A DNA stretch of 64,000 nucleotides, taken from positions 3,592,390 through 3,656,389 of the forward strand of contig NZ_CM001857.1 in the NCBI RefSeq assembly GCF_000400505.1, given 5' to 3'. Positions 46,432-56,946 of this stretch are shown piece after piece (positions within the stretch are counted from its first letter, which is position 1; every line of letters begins with the position of its first letter). Position numbers and translations under genes: made by a program. Source of the DNA: Musicola paradisiaca NCPPB 2511. Lineage in GTDB: Bacteria; Pseudomonadota; Gammaproteobacteria; Enterobacterales; Enterobacteriaceae. The notes beneath the pieces were generated by a model. That model saw only the letters and a list, made by a program, of their open reading frames with translations. It did not search any database and was not told the origin of the DNA.

Positions 46432-49209
46432 TTACAACTGCGCGTAGGATGCCGCGTTACGACCCGCCTGAATACCAAAAATGATGATGTCGGCGACGGC
46501 ATTGCCGCCGATGCGGTTGCTGCCGTGGATGCCGCCCACCACTTCACCGGCGGCGAAAGCACCGCGGATCACACGTTTGTCGTTATCCAATACCGCGGTC
46601 TCGGTGTTGATCACCACCCCGCCCATGGTGTGGTGCACGCCCGGTGCAATCCTGATCGCATAAAACGGCCCCTGATTGATCGGGTGACGCAGCGCGGTCT
46701 TACGGCCAAAGTCTGCATCCTGCTGTTTGTCGACGAACACATTGTAGCGTTCCAGCGTCGCCAACAGGTTGTGCTTATCCATATCCAGTTTTTCCGCCAG
46801 TTCGCGCGGAGAGTTCGCGCTGACGACAAAACCCCGGGACAGATACTCGTCGGCTGCCTTGTTTTTCAGCCTCACTTGCTCATCGAACAGGATATAGGCG
46901 TATTTTTCCGGCAGATTGATGATCGCCGCCGACACCTTGTCGCGGGTTTCCATCTCGTTGAAGAAGCGCTGCCCCTGCTGATTGACCAGAATCGCGCCGC
47001 CGCCGCGGATCGACTCGGAAATCAGGTAAGACGTCGACTGTTCTACGGTCGGGTGGATCTGAATCTCGCCCAGGTCAACGGTATCCGCGCCGATCTTCTC
47101 CAAAATGGCGATACCGCTACCGGTGGCGCCTTTATGGTTGGTGGTCACGAAGCCGTTCAGGTCGGGACGGTATTTCACCACCATCTCGTGATTGGCGCTG
47201 AACCCGCCGGTGGCCACCACCACCCCTTTGGCGGCGATGTTCAGCTCTTCATTATCCTCATTACGCACCCGCACACCGGCGATGGCCCCGTCGTCGTGAA
47301 CGATGTCGATAACCGAGGTATCCAGCATCACGTCAATGTCACGCTTGTTGACGTTTTTCACCAGCCCGCTGATCAGGAAACCGCCGACGGCGGAACCGTC
47401 CGCCGGACGATGGGTGCGATCCACACTCATACCGCCGGTGATGGTGATGTCATTCAGTTCGATACCGCGCTCCGCCAGCCATTCGATCGCCTTGGGCGCG
47501 CCGTCCACGAATCGTTTCAGCAATGCGGGATTATTTTTATGCTTACCGCCTTTCAGCGTTTCCTCGTAGAAACGTTCTTTATCGTCGTCAATGCCTTTCA
47601 TCTTCTGGAAACGGGTGCCGGCGGCATTCATCCCCACCGACGCCTTGATGGTATTACCGCCGATGCTGGACATCTTCTCAACAATCAATACCTTCGCGCC
47701 GTCATCGCTGGCCTGAATCGCCGCGGCCAGACCGGCGCCGCCGCTGCCGATGACCACTACGTCGTAACTCGGCATCTCTTGCGGGTCGCCGCCGTCTTCC
47801 AGAATCGCCGCCTTGCAGGATTTGGCCAGCGCTTTGGAAACCGCTTTTTTCACCGCTTCGCTTTGGGTGGTCGCGCCGGTGACGGCATCCACATGCGGGC
47901 TGTTGGCGTCAAGAATACGGGAGCGGATGACGTCGAAACGGGTGACGAAAGAAGCATCCAGATTCGGGTTGTGTTCCAGTGAAATATCGGCAATACGGTC
48001 GGTTTCCAGGCTCACGTTGATCACCAGTTCATTGGCATCGTCCTGTACGGTTTCCTGGAATACGCCGGCCTTGAATTTCTTCGACGACAGGCTCATGTCG
48101 CGGATCATCGCTTCCACCAGCGAGAAACGCCACAGCGGTTCCGGAATGGTCAGCGCTTCACGTTTGGCGCTGTCGATAAACAGTTCAACCTGCTGCTGGC
48201 CGATGATGCGATCGGTCCAGTCCGGGTAGGCGATACAGGCTTTGCCCACCGCGACCAGATCGTAGCCGTGATCCAACGCGACATCGGCATCGGCCTTGTT
48301 CACCACGCCGCCCACGCCAATGACCGGCACGCGAGCCAATGCCTCGGAGCGCATGGCGACATATTTTTGGATCAACGGTGTAGGGTCGGTCGTTTCGACA
48401 ATAGACGGACGCAATGTGTGCCCCATAGAGAAATGCACATAATCCAACCCGCGTGCAGCCAGTTTTTCCAGCAGATACAGTGTGTCGTCAAAACGAATGC
48501 CCGGCTCTTCCAGCTCTTCCGGCGAGAAGCGATAGCCGATGATGAAGGAGGCATCGGCATACTGGCGGGCCATGGCGTGGGTGATATCCAGCACGGCAAG
48601 CGGGAAGCGGGCGCGATTATCGCGGCTGCCGCCCCATTCATCGGTACGCTGGTTGGAGTTAGGCGAATAGAACTGCTGAATCAGATAGGTATTGGCGCCG
48701 TGGATCTCCACCCCGTCAAAACCGGCCGCAATGGCGCGGCGCACCCCTTCGCCGAACTTGGCGATCATCCCGTCCACTTCCCCGGCGGTCAACGCGATGG
48801 GCGTCGGCGCCCCTTCACGCGGCGCGGCGACGGCGCTCGGCCCCACCGGCGAGCGGCCGCCAATCAGCTTCGGCTCCACCATACGGCCGCCGTGATAGAT
48901 CTGCAGAATGGCTTTAGAGCCCTTCTCCTTGATGGCCGATGCGATGTTAGCCAGGCCGGCGATCCTGTCGTCGTGATCGATGCCGATGGCGCCGGGAAAC
49001 GCCAAACCTCTGTCGTCAATAAAACAGCACTCCACAATCACAGCGCCGATACTGCCGGCGCGTACCTGATAATACTCCACCAGCTCTTTGGTGACGGTTC
49101 CGTCGTAGAAACCGGTGCAGGTGGTCATGGGCGCCATCAGCAGACGATTTTTAAGCTCGACGCCATTGGGCAAAGTAAACGGACTGAGAACCCGATCGTT
49201 AATGCTCAT
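46432..49209 (-). CDS. NADH-dependent fumarate-reductase-like flavoprotein (OYE-FMN_bind-FAD)
   Basis: The 925-residue, apparently soluble protein joins an old-yellow-enzyme NADH:flavin domain (1 to about 355), an FMN_bind domain with the ApbE flavinylation motif DAVTGATT (about 440), and a flavocytochrome-c-type FAD domain (VVIGSGGAGLAAAIQASD through HGSNRIGGNAVADIIIFG). The same three-domain layout is known for cytoplasmic NADH-dependent fumarate and acrylate reductases of Klebsiella and Vibrio relatives, which work with a neighbouring ApbE. It would dispose of NADH onto fumarate or another enoate during oxygen limitation. The acceptor is not certain from sequence. Confidence 0.9.
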   Translation of the reverse strand: MSINDRVLSPFTLPNGVELKNRLLMAPMTTCTGFYDGTVTKELVEYYQVRAGSIGAVIVECCFIDDRGLAFPGAIGIDHDDRIAGLANIASAIKEKGSKAILQIYHGGRMVEPKLIGGRSPVGPSAVAAPREGAPTPIALTAGEVDGMIAKFGEGVRRAIAAGFDGVEIHGANTYLIQQFYSPNSNQRTDEWGGSRDNRARFPLAVLDITHAMARQYADASFIIGYRFSPEELEEPGIRFDDTLYLLEKLAARGLDYVHFSMGHTLRPSIVETTDPTPLIQKYVAMRSEALARVPVIGVGGVVNKADADVALDHGYDLVAVGKACIAYPDWTDRIIGQQQVELFIDSAKREALTIPEPLWRFSLVEAMIRDMSLSSKKFKAGVFQETVQDDANELVINVSLETDRIADISLEHNPNLDASFVTRFDVIRSRILDANSPHVDAVTGATTQSEAVKKAVSKALAKSCKAAILEDGGDPQEMPSYDVVVIGSGGAGLAAAIQASDDGAKVLIVEKMSSIGGNTIKASVGMNAAGTRFQKMKGIDDDKERFYEETLKGGKHKNNPALLKRFVDGAPKAIEWLAERGIELNDITITGGMSVDRTHRPADGSAVGGFLISGLVKNVNKRDIDVMLDTSVIDIVHDDGAIAGVRVRNEDNEELNIAAKGVVVATGGFSANHEMVVKYRPDLNGFVTTNHKGATGSGIAILEKIGADTVDLGEIQIHPTVEQSTSYLISESIRGGGAILVNQQGQRFFNEMETRDKVSAAIINLPEKYAYILFDEQVRLKNKAADEYLSRGFVVSANSPRELAEKLDMDKHNLLATLERYNVFVDKQQDADFGRKTALRHPINQGPFYAIRIAPGVHHTMGGVVINTETAVLDNDKRVIRGAFAAGEVVGGIHGSNRIGGNAVADIIIFGIQAGRNAASYAQL

Positions 49210-49932
49210 AGTTGAGAGACTCCATAAATTACAAATGTTTCATATGCTTTAAATTTGTTATCGGTTTATTGTTTTTGGTTTTGCTTAAGCAGGCCGATGT
49301 CATCGCGTTAATATGATTGGCTTTTTAGTTTCAAAATACTCAAATTAGTTAATTAACTAATAATTCAGTATTATGTTATAGCGCTGTTTATAACGTGATG
49401 TTTTCAAAAATAAAAAGATCACATTATTTTTAAATAAAATAACTTTTTGTTTACCTGAATAAATAACACCTATCCGCGCCAATAAACTCCTGATGAAAAT
49501 CACTGACAGAAAAGATAGTTAAAAATTAATAAAATCAATAAATTAAAATAAAATCAATACATCATACTTATGAGAAAAAGACGAATACCGGAAATACCTG
49601 ATTCAACAACAGGGGTATTTAATCAACAGGGGTAAATACAGATGGCGATGGGTTAGCAAGAAGTGAGAATAAAAGCACAAAGGAAGTTTACTGACATAAA
49701 GATGTTATTTCCCGGCATCTCAGAGGCAATAAAAAAACAATGGAATATTGAAACCCTGTTTTAATCATAAATCTGTTTTAATCATAAATAAAAAGCGCCA
49801 CACCTGTTCCAGCGGCGGCCCTTCTGACGTTAACGGATAAAATTGACGGATAACACAGCGCTAATGCTTGTCCATGTGACGCATTCCCGCTCCCGCATGG
49901 GGTTAACCATGGGGAGCGGCAATTGACGCTTG
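49210..49932. promoter_or_regulatory. AT-rich promoter interval upstream of the fumarate-reductase-like gene
   Basis: About 720 bp without a gene between the divergent side of the reductase start and the 3' end of aer. Sequence from 49250 to 49780 is very AT-rich with repeats of TTTTAATCATAAAT near 49760-49790 (two close copies of AATCATAAAT). Anaerobic control would be expected, but I find no clear FNR or Arc site by eye. Confidence 0.4.
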
Positions 49933-51480
49933 TCACCGAAAGACGTGCAACGCCTGTTCCAGACGATGGGCCTGCATACTCAGTTGTTCGGAGGCATGAG
50001 CGCTGTTCGTCACCTGCGTGGCGTTTTGCTGCATGATCCGCTCCAGATCTTCCACCGCCCGGTCAATTTCACTCAACCCAACACCTTGTTCGCGTGTCGA
50101 CTCCGTAATATGCGCGATCAGTTCGCTGACATTATTTACTTGCATCACAATCCCGTGCGTACTTTCCCCAGCCTCCTTCGCCTGCTGCGAACCGATCCGC
50201 ACCTTGTCGACGCTGACGTCAATCAGCTCTTTGATTTCATGCGCGGCGCTGGCGCTGCGTTGCGCCAGATTACGCACCTCACCGGCAACCACGGCGAACC
50301 CTTTGCCTTGCTCGCCGGCCCGGGCGGCCTCTACCGCCGCATTCAACGCCAGGATATTAGTCTGGAACGCAATGTTATCGATAATGGAGGTGATACCGGC
50401 GATTTTCTCCGAACTGGCCACGATGCTATCCATGGTATGTTCCATCTGCCCAATCACCTTACCGCCGACCTGCGCCGCCTGACTGGCCGTGGACGCCAAC
50501 TTGCTGGCTTCGCTCGTCGTCGCATTGTTGGTCTGTACCGTGGTATTGATTTCGTTCATGGCCGCCGCCGTTTGTTGCACGTTAGCCGCCGTCTGTTCCA
50601 CATGGCGGCTCATCTCCTCGCTGCCGCTGGCCAAATCATCACTGGCATGACGAATATTACTGACCTGCAGGCTGATATCATCCACCAGCCAGCGAAACAT
50701 CAACCCCAGTTGACCCACAGAGCGTTGAATCGTACCGATTTCATCGGTGCGCTCATCATAATGGAGGGTGGTTGCATTGCCGGTGGCGATATCCAACGCC
50801 TGCCGTTTCAGTTTTTCAATCGGTTTGACCAACTGCCACTCCAACAGCACATCAAGCACCAACAACAGCACGACACTGAAGAGGCTGGAAGAGATAAAAT
50901 CTGCATCGATATCGCGGTGAATCGCGAAATAGGCGATAAAACTCGCCAGCAGGGTCAACAACATCACACTGCGCAGACGCCAGCGCATCGGCATAATCCG
51001 AACCCGGGAAAACATCCCGAACACACCGGTTTTCACCACAATTCCTTTGTGAAAACGCACGTTTTTGGCCTGACCTGAGCGAACTTTCTGATAAAGCGTT
51101 TCCGCCTGCTCAATATCCTGACGCTCCGGCTGGGTACGCACCGACATATACCCGGTAGTACGTCCGTTGCGCACGATGGGCACGGCATTCGCTCGCACCC
51201 AGTAATGATCGCCGTTTTTACGTCGGTTTTTGACCAGCGCCGACCAGGGTTCCTGCTGTTTAAGCGTATTCCACATATCGCCAAACGCTTCTACCGGCAT
51301 ATCCGGATGGCGCACCATATTGTGAGGCTGACCATCGATTTCATCAGGATCAAAACCGCTGACGGTAATAAAAACGTCATTGGCATAAATAATATGGCTA
51401 TCGACATCAGTGACCGACATCAACGTTGAGTCTTTGTCGAACTGGTACTCATGCTGTGTAACAGGCTGGTTGTTGCGCAT
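49933..51480 (-). CDS. aer: Aer-type PAS methyl-accepting energy-taxis receptor
   Basis: The 515-residue receptor has an N-terminal PAS domain (DVDSHIIYANDVFITVSGF...) like E. coli Aer, which binds FAD to sense redox state. Two close hydrophobic helices (about 170-215) replace a periplasmic sensor; then come a HAMP-like region and the signalling domain with hairpin tip IDNIAFQTNILALNAAVEAARAGEQGKGFAVVA-type sequence (50270-50400). The ATG has AAGGGGG upstream. It stands alone, away from flagellar genes in this window. Confidence 0.92.
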   Translation of the reverse strand: MRNNQPVTQHEYQFDKDSTLMSVTDVDSHIIYANDVFITVSGFDPDEIDGQPHNMVRHPDMPVEAFGDMWNTLKQQEPWSALVKNRRKNGDHYWVRANAVPIVRNGRTTGYMSVRTQPERQDIEQAETLYQKVRSGQAKNVRFHKGIVVKTGVFGMFSRVRIMPMRWRLRSVMLLTLLASFIAYFAIHRDIDADFISSSLFSVVLLLVLDVLLEWQLVKPIEKLKRQALDIATGNATTLHYDERTDEIGTIQRSVGQLGLMFRWLVDDISLQVSNIRHASDDLASGSEEMSRHVEQTAANVQQTAAAMNEINTTVQTNNATTSEASKLASTASQAAQVGGKVIGQMEHTMDSIVASSEKIAGITSIIDNIAFQTNILALNAAVEAARAGEQGKGFAVVAGEVRNLAQRSASAAHEIKELIDVSVDKVRIGSQQAKEAGESTHGIVMQVNNVSELIAHITESTREQGVGLSEIDRAVEDLERIMQQNATQVTNSAHASEQLSMQAHRLEQALHVFR

Positions 51481-51904
51481 AACACCCCCTTAAAAAACAT
51501 CTTATTAATATGGTTTTTTTAAAGTATGTGGGTGTTTAGCTTGCTTTGTTCATTCGTCCACAGCGATTGTTTGATTTGGATCACACTTTTTTTACATTTA
51601 TAAAACAACTAATTGATTTTATTGTTTATTTTCAATACAGAAAAGATCCTACCAGATAATATTTTATTTTTTTAAATCAAGGCATTAATTAAAAACGGGA
51701 AAGAGAATTAATAGCAGTTTTTAATTTTACCCTACCGAAAATAATGAGCATGCTTAACAAATACCCGCCAGCAAGAAATCCCACCGGATAGCGCCCCATC
51801 ACGATACAGTCACGCGGATAATCCAGAAGGTAACGCCCGACGATCGTCGGGCATTCGTGTTTAACTGACAGGCATGAGGGAAATGGAATAAGGCAAACGC
51901 AGCA
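51481..51904. other. Interval upstream of aer; 18-bp palindrome near its right end
   Basis: About 425 bp with no gene. It contains the aer promoter. A TTTGATTTGGATCACA stretch at 51570-51586 resembles half of a CRP site. A perfect 18-bp palindrome GCCCGACGATCGTCGGGC lies at 51835-51852, 52 bp beyond the HxlR stop; it could act as a terminator, though a T run is lacking. Confidence 0.4.
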
Positions 51905-52297
51905 TTACCCGGCTGAACCGCTTTGATGTTGGTGAGCCAAAATGCGCGGGAGATTGGATTCGATCCAGCTCACCAGCACCTGCACTTTCTCCGCCGCTTC
52001 AAGACCTAACGGGGTCAGACTGTATTCCACATGCGGCGGCACCACGTCAAACGCCACACGGTTAATCAACCCATCGCCTTCCAGGCATTGCAGCGTTTGC
52101 GCCAGCATCCGCTCGCTCACACCGTTGATGACACGCCGTAACTCGCTGAAACGCATAGTTTTCGATTGCAAGACGATCAGGATCAGTATTCCCCATCGGC
52201 TGGTAATGTGCTGAAGGATCTGCCGGGATGGGCATGCTGCCGCCAATAAATCCCCTTTACGCAATACCTCCGCGATCACTGTTTCCGACGTAATCAT
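51905..52297 (-). CDS. HxlR family transcriptional regulator
   Basis: The ATG at 52297 gives 130 residues, normal for the family; a frame 33 codons longer is possible but less likely. Landmarks are CPSRQILQHITSRWGILIL, MRFSELRRVINGVSERMLAQTL and VPPHVEYSLTPLG. HxlR winged-helix proteins sense thiols, quinones or other electrophiles. It is 138 bp downstream of, and on the same strand as, the RND pump gene and may control it; this is inference. Confidence 0.88.
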   Translation of the reverse strand: MITSETVIAEVLRKGDLLAAACPSRQILQHITSRWGILILIVLQSKTMRFSELRRVINGVSERMLAQTLQCLEGDGLINRVAFDVVPPHVEYSLTPLGLEAAEKVQVLVSWIESNLPRILAHQHQSGSAG

Positions 52298-52435
52298 AAT
52301 GGCTGATGTCCTGGCTGAATCCCTTGATTGCACGAGGGTAGGTATTTCCCCTCGCCTAAGCAATAAGTTTAGCCATTCACGTTGTTTTTGCGCCATTTAC
52401 AGCCTGATGTCTCAAAGGAAACACCGTCTCACGCA

Positions 52436-55400
52436 TCAAACGTGGCGCATTTTCGCCCCTTCCCATTGCATGACCAGGCTGATGGCGGCGGGCAGCACCG
52501 TCAGCGTCAACAGCGTAGCGGCAACCAGACCGCCGATGATCGCGAACGCCATCGGCCCCCAGAACACCTGGTGGGAGATAGGGATCATCCCCAGAATCGC
52601 TGCACAAGCGGTCAACATAATCGGCCGTGAGCGATGACGCGCCGCTGCAAAAATCGCCTGATCCGCCGCCATGCCGGCGGCGACGTTAATGTCGACTTCG
52701 CCGATCAGGATCACCGCATTACGGATGATCATTCCCGCCAGCGCAATCACCCCCAGCAGCGCGACGAACCCCATCGGCGTACCGGTCGGCAACATAGCGG
52801 CCACCACACCGATCAACCCGAACGGCGCCGTCAGCAACGCCAGCAGCATCCGGGAAAAGCGTTGCAGCTGTACCATCAGCAACACCAGCATCACCAGCAA
52901 CGTCACCGGCAGCACGGCATACACCGAACTGTTGCCCTTGTCCGACTCCGCCACGGTTCCCCCTTCGTCAATACGGTAGCCGGCAGGCAAGGTGCTGCGG
53001 TATCGCTCCACGCTGGGCGCCAGCGCCTGCGACACCGTTAGCGCGTGCATACCGGGCGCAATATCCGTCTGCACCGTAATGAACGGCATACGCTGACGCC
53101 GCCAGACAATCGGGTCATCCACGCCATACCCCATCGTTGCGATCTGGCGCAACGGCACCTGCCCGCCGTCCGCCGTCCGCAACTGCAGGTTGGACAGCGT
53201 CTCTATCGTCTGCCGTTCGGCATCGTTCGCGCGCATCACGACATCCACCAACCGGTTGCGATCGCGCACCGTGGTGACGGTAGCGCCCGAGAACAGGGTC
53301 GCCAGCGCACTGGCCACATCCTGCGAGCTGATGCCGACGGCGCGCGCCTGCGTCTGGTTCACATCCACACGGATGACGCGCTCCGGTTCCCCCGCCGTCA
53401 GGTTGACCGCCCGCGTCGAAGGATTGCCGCTGACCAGCGCCCCCAACTGATTGGCAATGTCTCTGACCTTGTTGATATCCGGCCCGCTGACCCGGTACTT
53501 GAGCGGCCAACCCACCGGCGGCCCCAACTCCAGCGGAGAAACGCGCGTCACCCGATGACTGAACTCGCGCTGCAACCGCTGTTCAAGACGGGCGCGCAGC
53601 GTATCCCGCGCCTTGAGCCCTTTCGCCACCACCACCAGCTGCGCGATGTTTTCCCGATCCAGCAGCACATCCATCGGCAGATAGAAACGCACCGCCCCTG
53701 ATCCGACATAGCTGGAAAAACGCAGCACGTCAGGATCGTCCTGTACCATTTTTTCCAGTTGGGCAACGTCTCGTTCCGTCGCCGACTGTGTACTGTTTTG
53801 CGGCAGCGTCAGGCTGATCAACAACTCCGGGCGATCAGAGGCCGGGAAAAATTCCCCCTCTAAGCGCGACGCCCCCACCACCGACAACCCCAACAGCAGC
53901 ACGGCAATCGCCAAAGCGCGCCCACGGTAGCGCAGCGCAACCGCCAACAAGCGCGCATAGCCGCGTCCCAGCCAGCCGGATTCGGCCTGATGTTCACGCA
54001 TCGTTTTCGGCAACAACCATACGCCGAGCAAAGGGGAAAACAGGATGGCGACAACCCAGGAACAGATCAGCGCGATCAGCACCACCATAAACAGCGAATA
54101 ACAGTATTCCCCGGCGCTGGATGCAGCGAACCCCACCGGGATAAAACCGGCCACCATCACCAGCGTACCGGTCAGCATCGGAAACGCGGTGGTCTCATAA
54201 GCGCGGGTCGCCGCCCGCTCTCGCGCATCGCCTTTTTCCAGGCTCGACACCATCGATTCCACGGTAATCATGGCGTCATCCACCAGCAGCCCCAGCGCGA
54301 TAATCAACGCACCAAGGGAAATACGCTGCAAACCGATGCCGGCGATCTCCATCCCGATAAAGGTCATCGCCAACACGATGGGAATCGACGCCGCCACCAC
54401 CAACCCGGCCCGGCTGCCCAGCGAAACAAACGACACCGCCAATACGATGACGACCGCCTCCAGCAGCACCTTGACGAAACCGTTCACCGCCTCGTCCACC
54501 ACCGCCGATTGATCGGCCACGCGGGTGACGTCAATCCCATGAGGCAGAGTGGCACCGATGGCGGTCATTTTGTCGCGCAGCGCCTGGCCGAACTCCAGCA
54601 TATTGCCGGTCGCCGCCATGGATACCGCCAACCCGATAGCGGGCTGCCCGTTGACGCGAAATGCCGGCGTCGGCGGTTCGGCGCTCTGGCGGGTCAGTGT
54701 GGCGATATCGGTGAGCGGCACAAAACGATTGCCGATATGTAACGTGACCTGCCGCAGATTCTGCTCCGAAGCGAATGCGCCGCTGACCCGCAGCGCCACC
54801 CGATCATCCGCAGTACGAACGGTGCCCGCCGGGCTGACCGCGTTTTGCGCTTTGAGGGCGGCGATGACCTGTTGCATGTCCAGCCCCATCCCCGCCAGTT
54901 GGCGCGGCGAAAACGCAACGATGATCTGCTCTTCCTGCGCCCCCAATACCTGGATCTTCCCGACATTCGGCAGCGTCAACAACGCACTCCGTACATCATC
55001 GACCTGGTCGCGCAGCTCCCGGGGAGAAAAACCCTCGGCGGTAAAGCCGTAAATCGTACCGAAGGTGTCGTCGAACTCGTCGTTCACCGCCGGCGTGCTC
55101 ACGCCATCCGGCAGACTCGGCAAGGTATCGGTCATCTTCTTGCGTATCTGATACCAGATATTCTGGACGGCAGACGGCGGCGTATCGTCCCGCAGGTTGA
55201 CGAAAATCACCGACTGGCCAGCCTGGGTATAGCTTTCGATGTAGTCCAGATAGGGCGTTTCCTGCAGTTTTTTCTCCAGCGTATCGGTAACGAAACTGAC
55301 GGTATCGCTCACGGTGGCGCCCGGCCAGGCGGCGGAAACCACGGCGGTTTTGATGGTAAACGCCGGGTCTTCGTTGCGCGGCAGACGTTCGTAACTCATC

Positions 55401-55501
55401 ACCCCGGCCGCCATAATCACCAGCATCAGAAACGCCACCAACTGCTGGTGAGCCAATGCCCATGCGGAAAGATTGCCTGTCCGGCGTTCAAGCGATGCCA
55501 T
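52436..55501 (-). CDS. RND family multidrug efflux permease (AcrB-like)
   Basis: 1021 residues with the RND layout: a membrane helix after the N terminus, two large periplasmic loops, and membrane blocks including the proton-relay stretch GLLVDDAMITVESM in TM4. It resembles HAE1-type pumps (AcrB/MexF relatives). Its ATG shares one base with the adaptor gene stop (TGATG), so the two are translated together. No outer-membrane channel gene is present, so it probably uses a TolC encoded elsewhere. Confidence 0.92.
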   Translation of the reverse strand: MASLERRTGNLSAWALAHQQLVAFLMLVIMAAGVMSYERLPRNEDPAFTIKTAVVSAAWPGATVSDTVSFVTDTLEKKLQETPYLDYIESYTQAGQSVIFVNLRDDTPPSAVQNIWYQIRKKMTDTLPSLPDGVSTPAVNDEFDDTFGTIYGFTAEGFSPRELRDQVDDVRSALLTLPNVGKIQVLGAQEEQIIVAFSPRQLAGMGLDMQQVIAALKAQNAVSPAGTVRTADDRVALRVSGAFASEQNLRQVTLHIGNRFVPLTDIATLTRQSAEPPTPAFRVNGQPAIGLAVSMAATGNMLEFGQALRDKMTAIGATLPHGIDVTRVADQSAVVDEAVNGFVKVLLEAVVIVLAVSFVSLGSRAGLVVAASIPIVLAMTFIGMEIAGIGLQRISLGALIIALGLLVDDAMITVESMVSSLEKGDARERAATRAYETTAFPMLTGTLVMVAGFIPVGFAASSAGEYCYSLFMVVLIALICSWVVAILFSPLLGVWLLPKTMREHQAESGWLGRGYARLLAVALRYRGRALAIAVLLLGLSVVGASRLEGEFFPASDRPELLISLTLPQNSTQSATERDVAQLEKMVQDDPDVLRFSSYVGSGAVRFYLPMDVLLDRENIAQLVVVAKGLKARDTLRARLEQRLQREFSHRVTRVSPLELGPPVGWPLKYRVSGPDINKVRDIANQLGALVSGNPSTRAVNLTAGEPERVIRVDVNQTQARAVGISSQDVASALATLFSGATVTTVRDRNRLVDVVMRANDAERQTIETLSNLQLRTADGGQVPLRQIATMGYGVDDPIVWRRQRMPFITVQTDIAPGMHALTVSQALAPSVERYRSTLPAGYRIDEGGTVAESDKGNSSVYAVLPVTLLVMLVLLMVQLQRFSRMLLALLTAPFGLIGVVAAMLPTGTPMGFVALLGVIALAGMIIRNAVILIGEVDINVAAGMAADQAIFAAARHRSRPIMLTACAAILGMIPISHQVFWGPMAFAIIGGLVAATLLTLTVLPAAISLVMQWEGAKMRHV

Positions 55502-56634
55502 CAGCGCGCCTCCATCAATGTCACTTTTTCTCCGGCCCGCAGCGTGCTGACGCCGGCGACCGCGACGTTATCCCCCGCCGATAACCCGGCGGCGACGTCG
55601 ATTTGCGACGCGCGATAACGGCTGATCGTCACCGGCTGCAAACGCAGCGCCAGCGTTTTCGGATCCACCACGAACACCGCGGGATGATCGCCCTGCCGGG
55701 TCAGCGCCGACGCCGGCAGCGTAATACGGCTCTCGGCCGGCAACGTGACCTCGCCCAACACCGTCGCCCCCAATGCCATCGCCGGCGGCGGGTTATCCAG
55801 CGCCACGCGCACCCGCCAGGTTCGGGTTTCGTTGTCCGCCAGCGGGCTGACATCCCGAACCCGCCCCATCACCCGTATCGCCGGGTTGGAAATCAGGGAC
55901 ACCGCGACCGGCGGATCCTCTAGACCAGCCGTCACCAGCCGCTCCGGCACGTTGAACACCGCATCAAGCCCGGCGAACGTCGCCAGGCGCACCACCTCCT
56001 GGCCGGCGCTGACCACCTGACCGGGGTTGGCGCTAACCGCGGTGATTACCCCTGCCGTCGGCGCAGTCAACCGGGTATATCCCAGCTTATCTTGCGCACT
56101 TTTCACGCCAACCTGGGCGCTTTCACGCGCCGATACCGCCGCAGCCCAGTTGGAGCGCGCCTCATCCAATTGCGCCCGCGAAATGGCGCCATTCGGCGCC
56201 AGTTGCTTCATCCGGTTGAGGGTTTGCTCCGCCAGCCGCTCAGCCGCGACGGCTTTGGTCAGATCGGCGTTGGCGCTCTGCAACTGGTTTTCGCTCTCGC
56301 GGCTGTCCAGCGTCGCAATAAGATCCCCGGCGTTCACCCGGCGCCCGATGTCCACCGTGCGGGTAATCATGCGCCCATCCAGCCTGAACCCCAGCGCCGT
56401 TTCCTCACGAGGACGAATCTCGCCGGTCTGGGACAGGGTTTCGCCGTCGGTCGACGGCGTGACGATCACGGTTCGAACCGGGCGCGGCGCCGGCGCGGAG
56501 GACTCGCCCGGCGAACCGTCGCACCCAGACAGCAGAAACGCCGCCAGCAGAATGGCGCCTGTCGGCAGCCTGCGGCGGCGCATATATCGAATAACGAAGG
56601 ACATTACCCAAGAGAGAGAAGCTGAATGCGGCAT
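55501..56634 (-). CDS. RND efflux periplasmic adaptor (MFP) lipoprotein
   Basis: The 377-residue precursor has a lipobox (AAFLLSGC) after an N-terminal basic/hydrophobic segment, then the membrane-fusion-protein fold: a lipoyl-like half (DIGRRVNAGDLIATLDSRESENQLQSANADL), an alpha hairpin and a second lipoyl half (YTRLTAPTAGVITAVSANPGQVV). It links the RND pump encoded next to it to an outer-membrane channel. The first ATG adds about 17 residues before the likely signal start, so the true start may be one of the following methionines. Confidence 0.9.
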   Translation of the reverse strand: MPHSASLSWVMSFVIRYMRRRRLPTGAILLAAFLLSGCDGSPGESSAPAPRPVRTVIVTPSTDGETLSQTGEIRPREETALGFRLDGRMITRTVDIGRRVNAGDLIATLDSRESENQLQSANADLTKAVAAERLAEQTLNRMKQLAPNGAISRAQLDEARSNWAAAVSARESAQVGVKSAQDKLGYTRLTAPTAGVITAVSANPGQVVSAGQEVVRLATFAGLDAVFNVPERLVTAGLEDPPVAVSLISNPAIRVMGRVRDVSPLADNETRTWRVRVALDNPPPAMALGATVLGEVTLPAESRITLPASALTRQGDHPAVFVVDPKTLALRLQPVTISRYRASQIDVAAGLSAGDNVAVAGVSTLRAGEKVTLMEAR

Positions 56635-56762
56635 GATCGGTTCCTGTCAATGAATCGCGACCATTAAACCGGCTCCGTTTCCAGATTCATTCCATGCTTC
56701 ATCAAGGAATTATCAAGAAGAAAAAAAATCTCACCACGGGCGAAAAGCGTCCGCTCAGTGTT

Positions 56763-56945
56763 TCAACACCGGGCACTACATGACAAAGCCAGCATAAACC
56801 CGTCTTCACGCAGAACCTTAATCACCCCACGAATCAGATATGAGTTAGAAAACTTCGCGGTATAAGAACGGGCGCCCTCTTCCACGGGCTGTAGCAGCCC
56901 CCGGTCGATCAACTTACCCAGCGGGTAATATCGATAAAAACCATA
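56763..56945 (-). pseudogene. Possible gene remnant (unidentified)
   Basis: In the 312-bp gap between the adaptor and the sensor kinase, the minus strand has a frame without a start codon reading YYPLGKLIDRGLLQPVEEGAR, then YTAKFSNSYLIRGVIKVLREDGF, and a stop. The composition looks like real protein (a small winged-helix or regulatory domain tail) but I cannot name the family. It begins right at the kinase stop, so the upstream part has been lost. Confidence 0.35.
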
Positions 56946-56946
56946 A

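Noticed and set aside
46525-47982. 485-codon plus-strand frame opposite the fumarate-reductase-like gene
   Set aside because: It is an antisense shadow of a highly conserved three-domain protein and has no ribosome site or recognisable domain.
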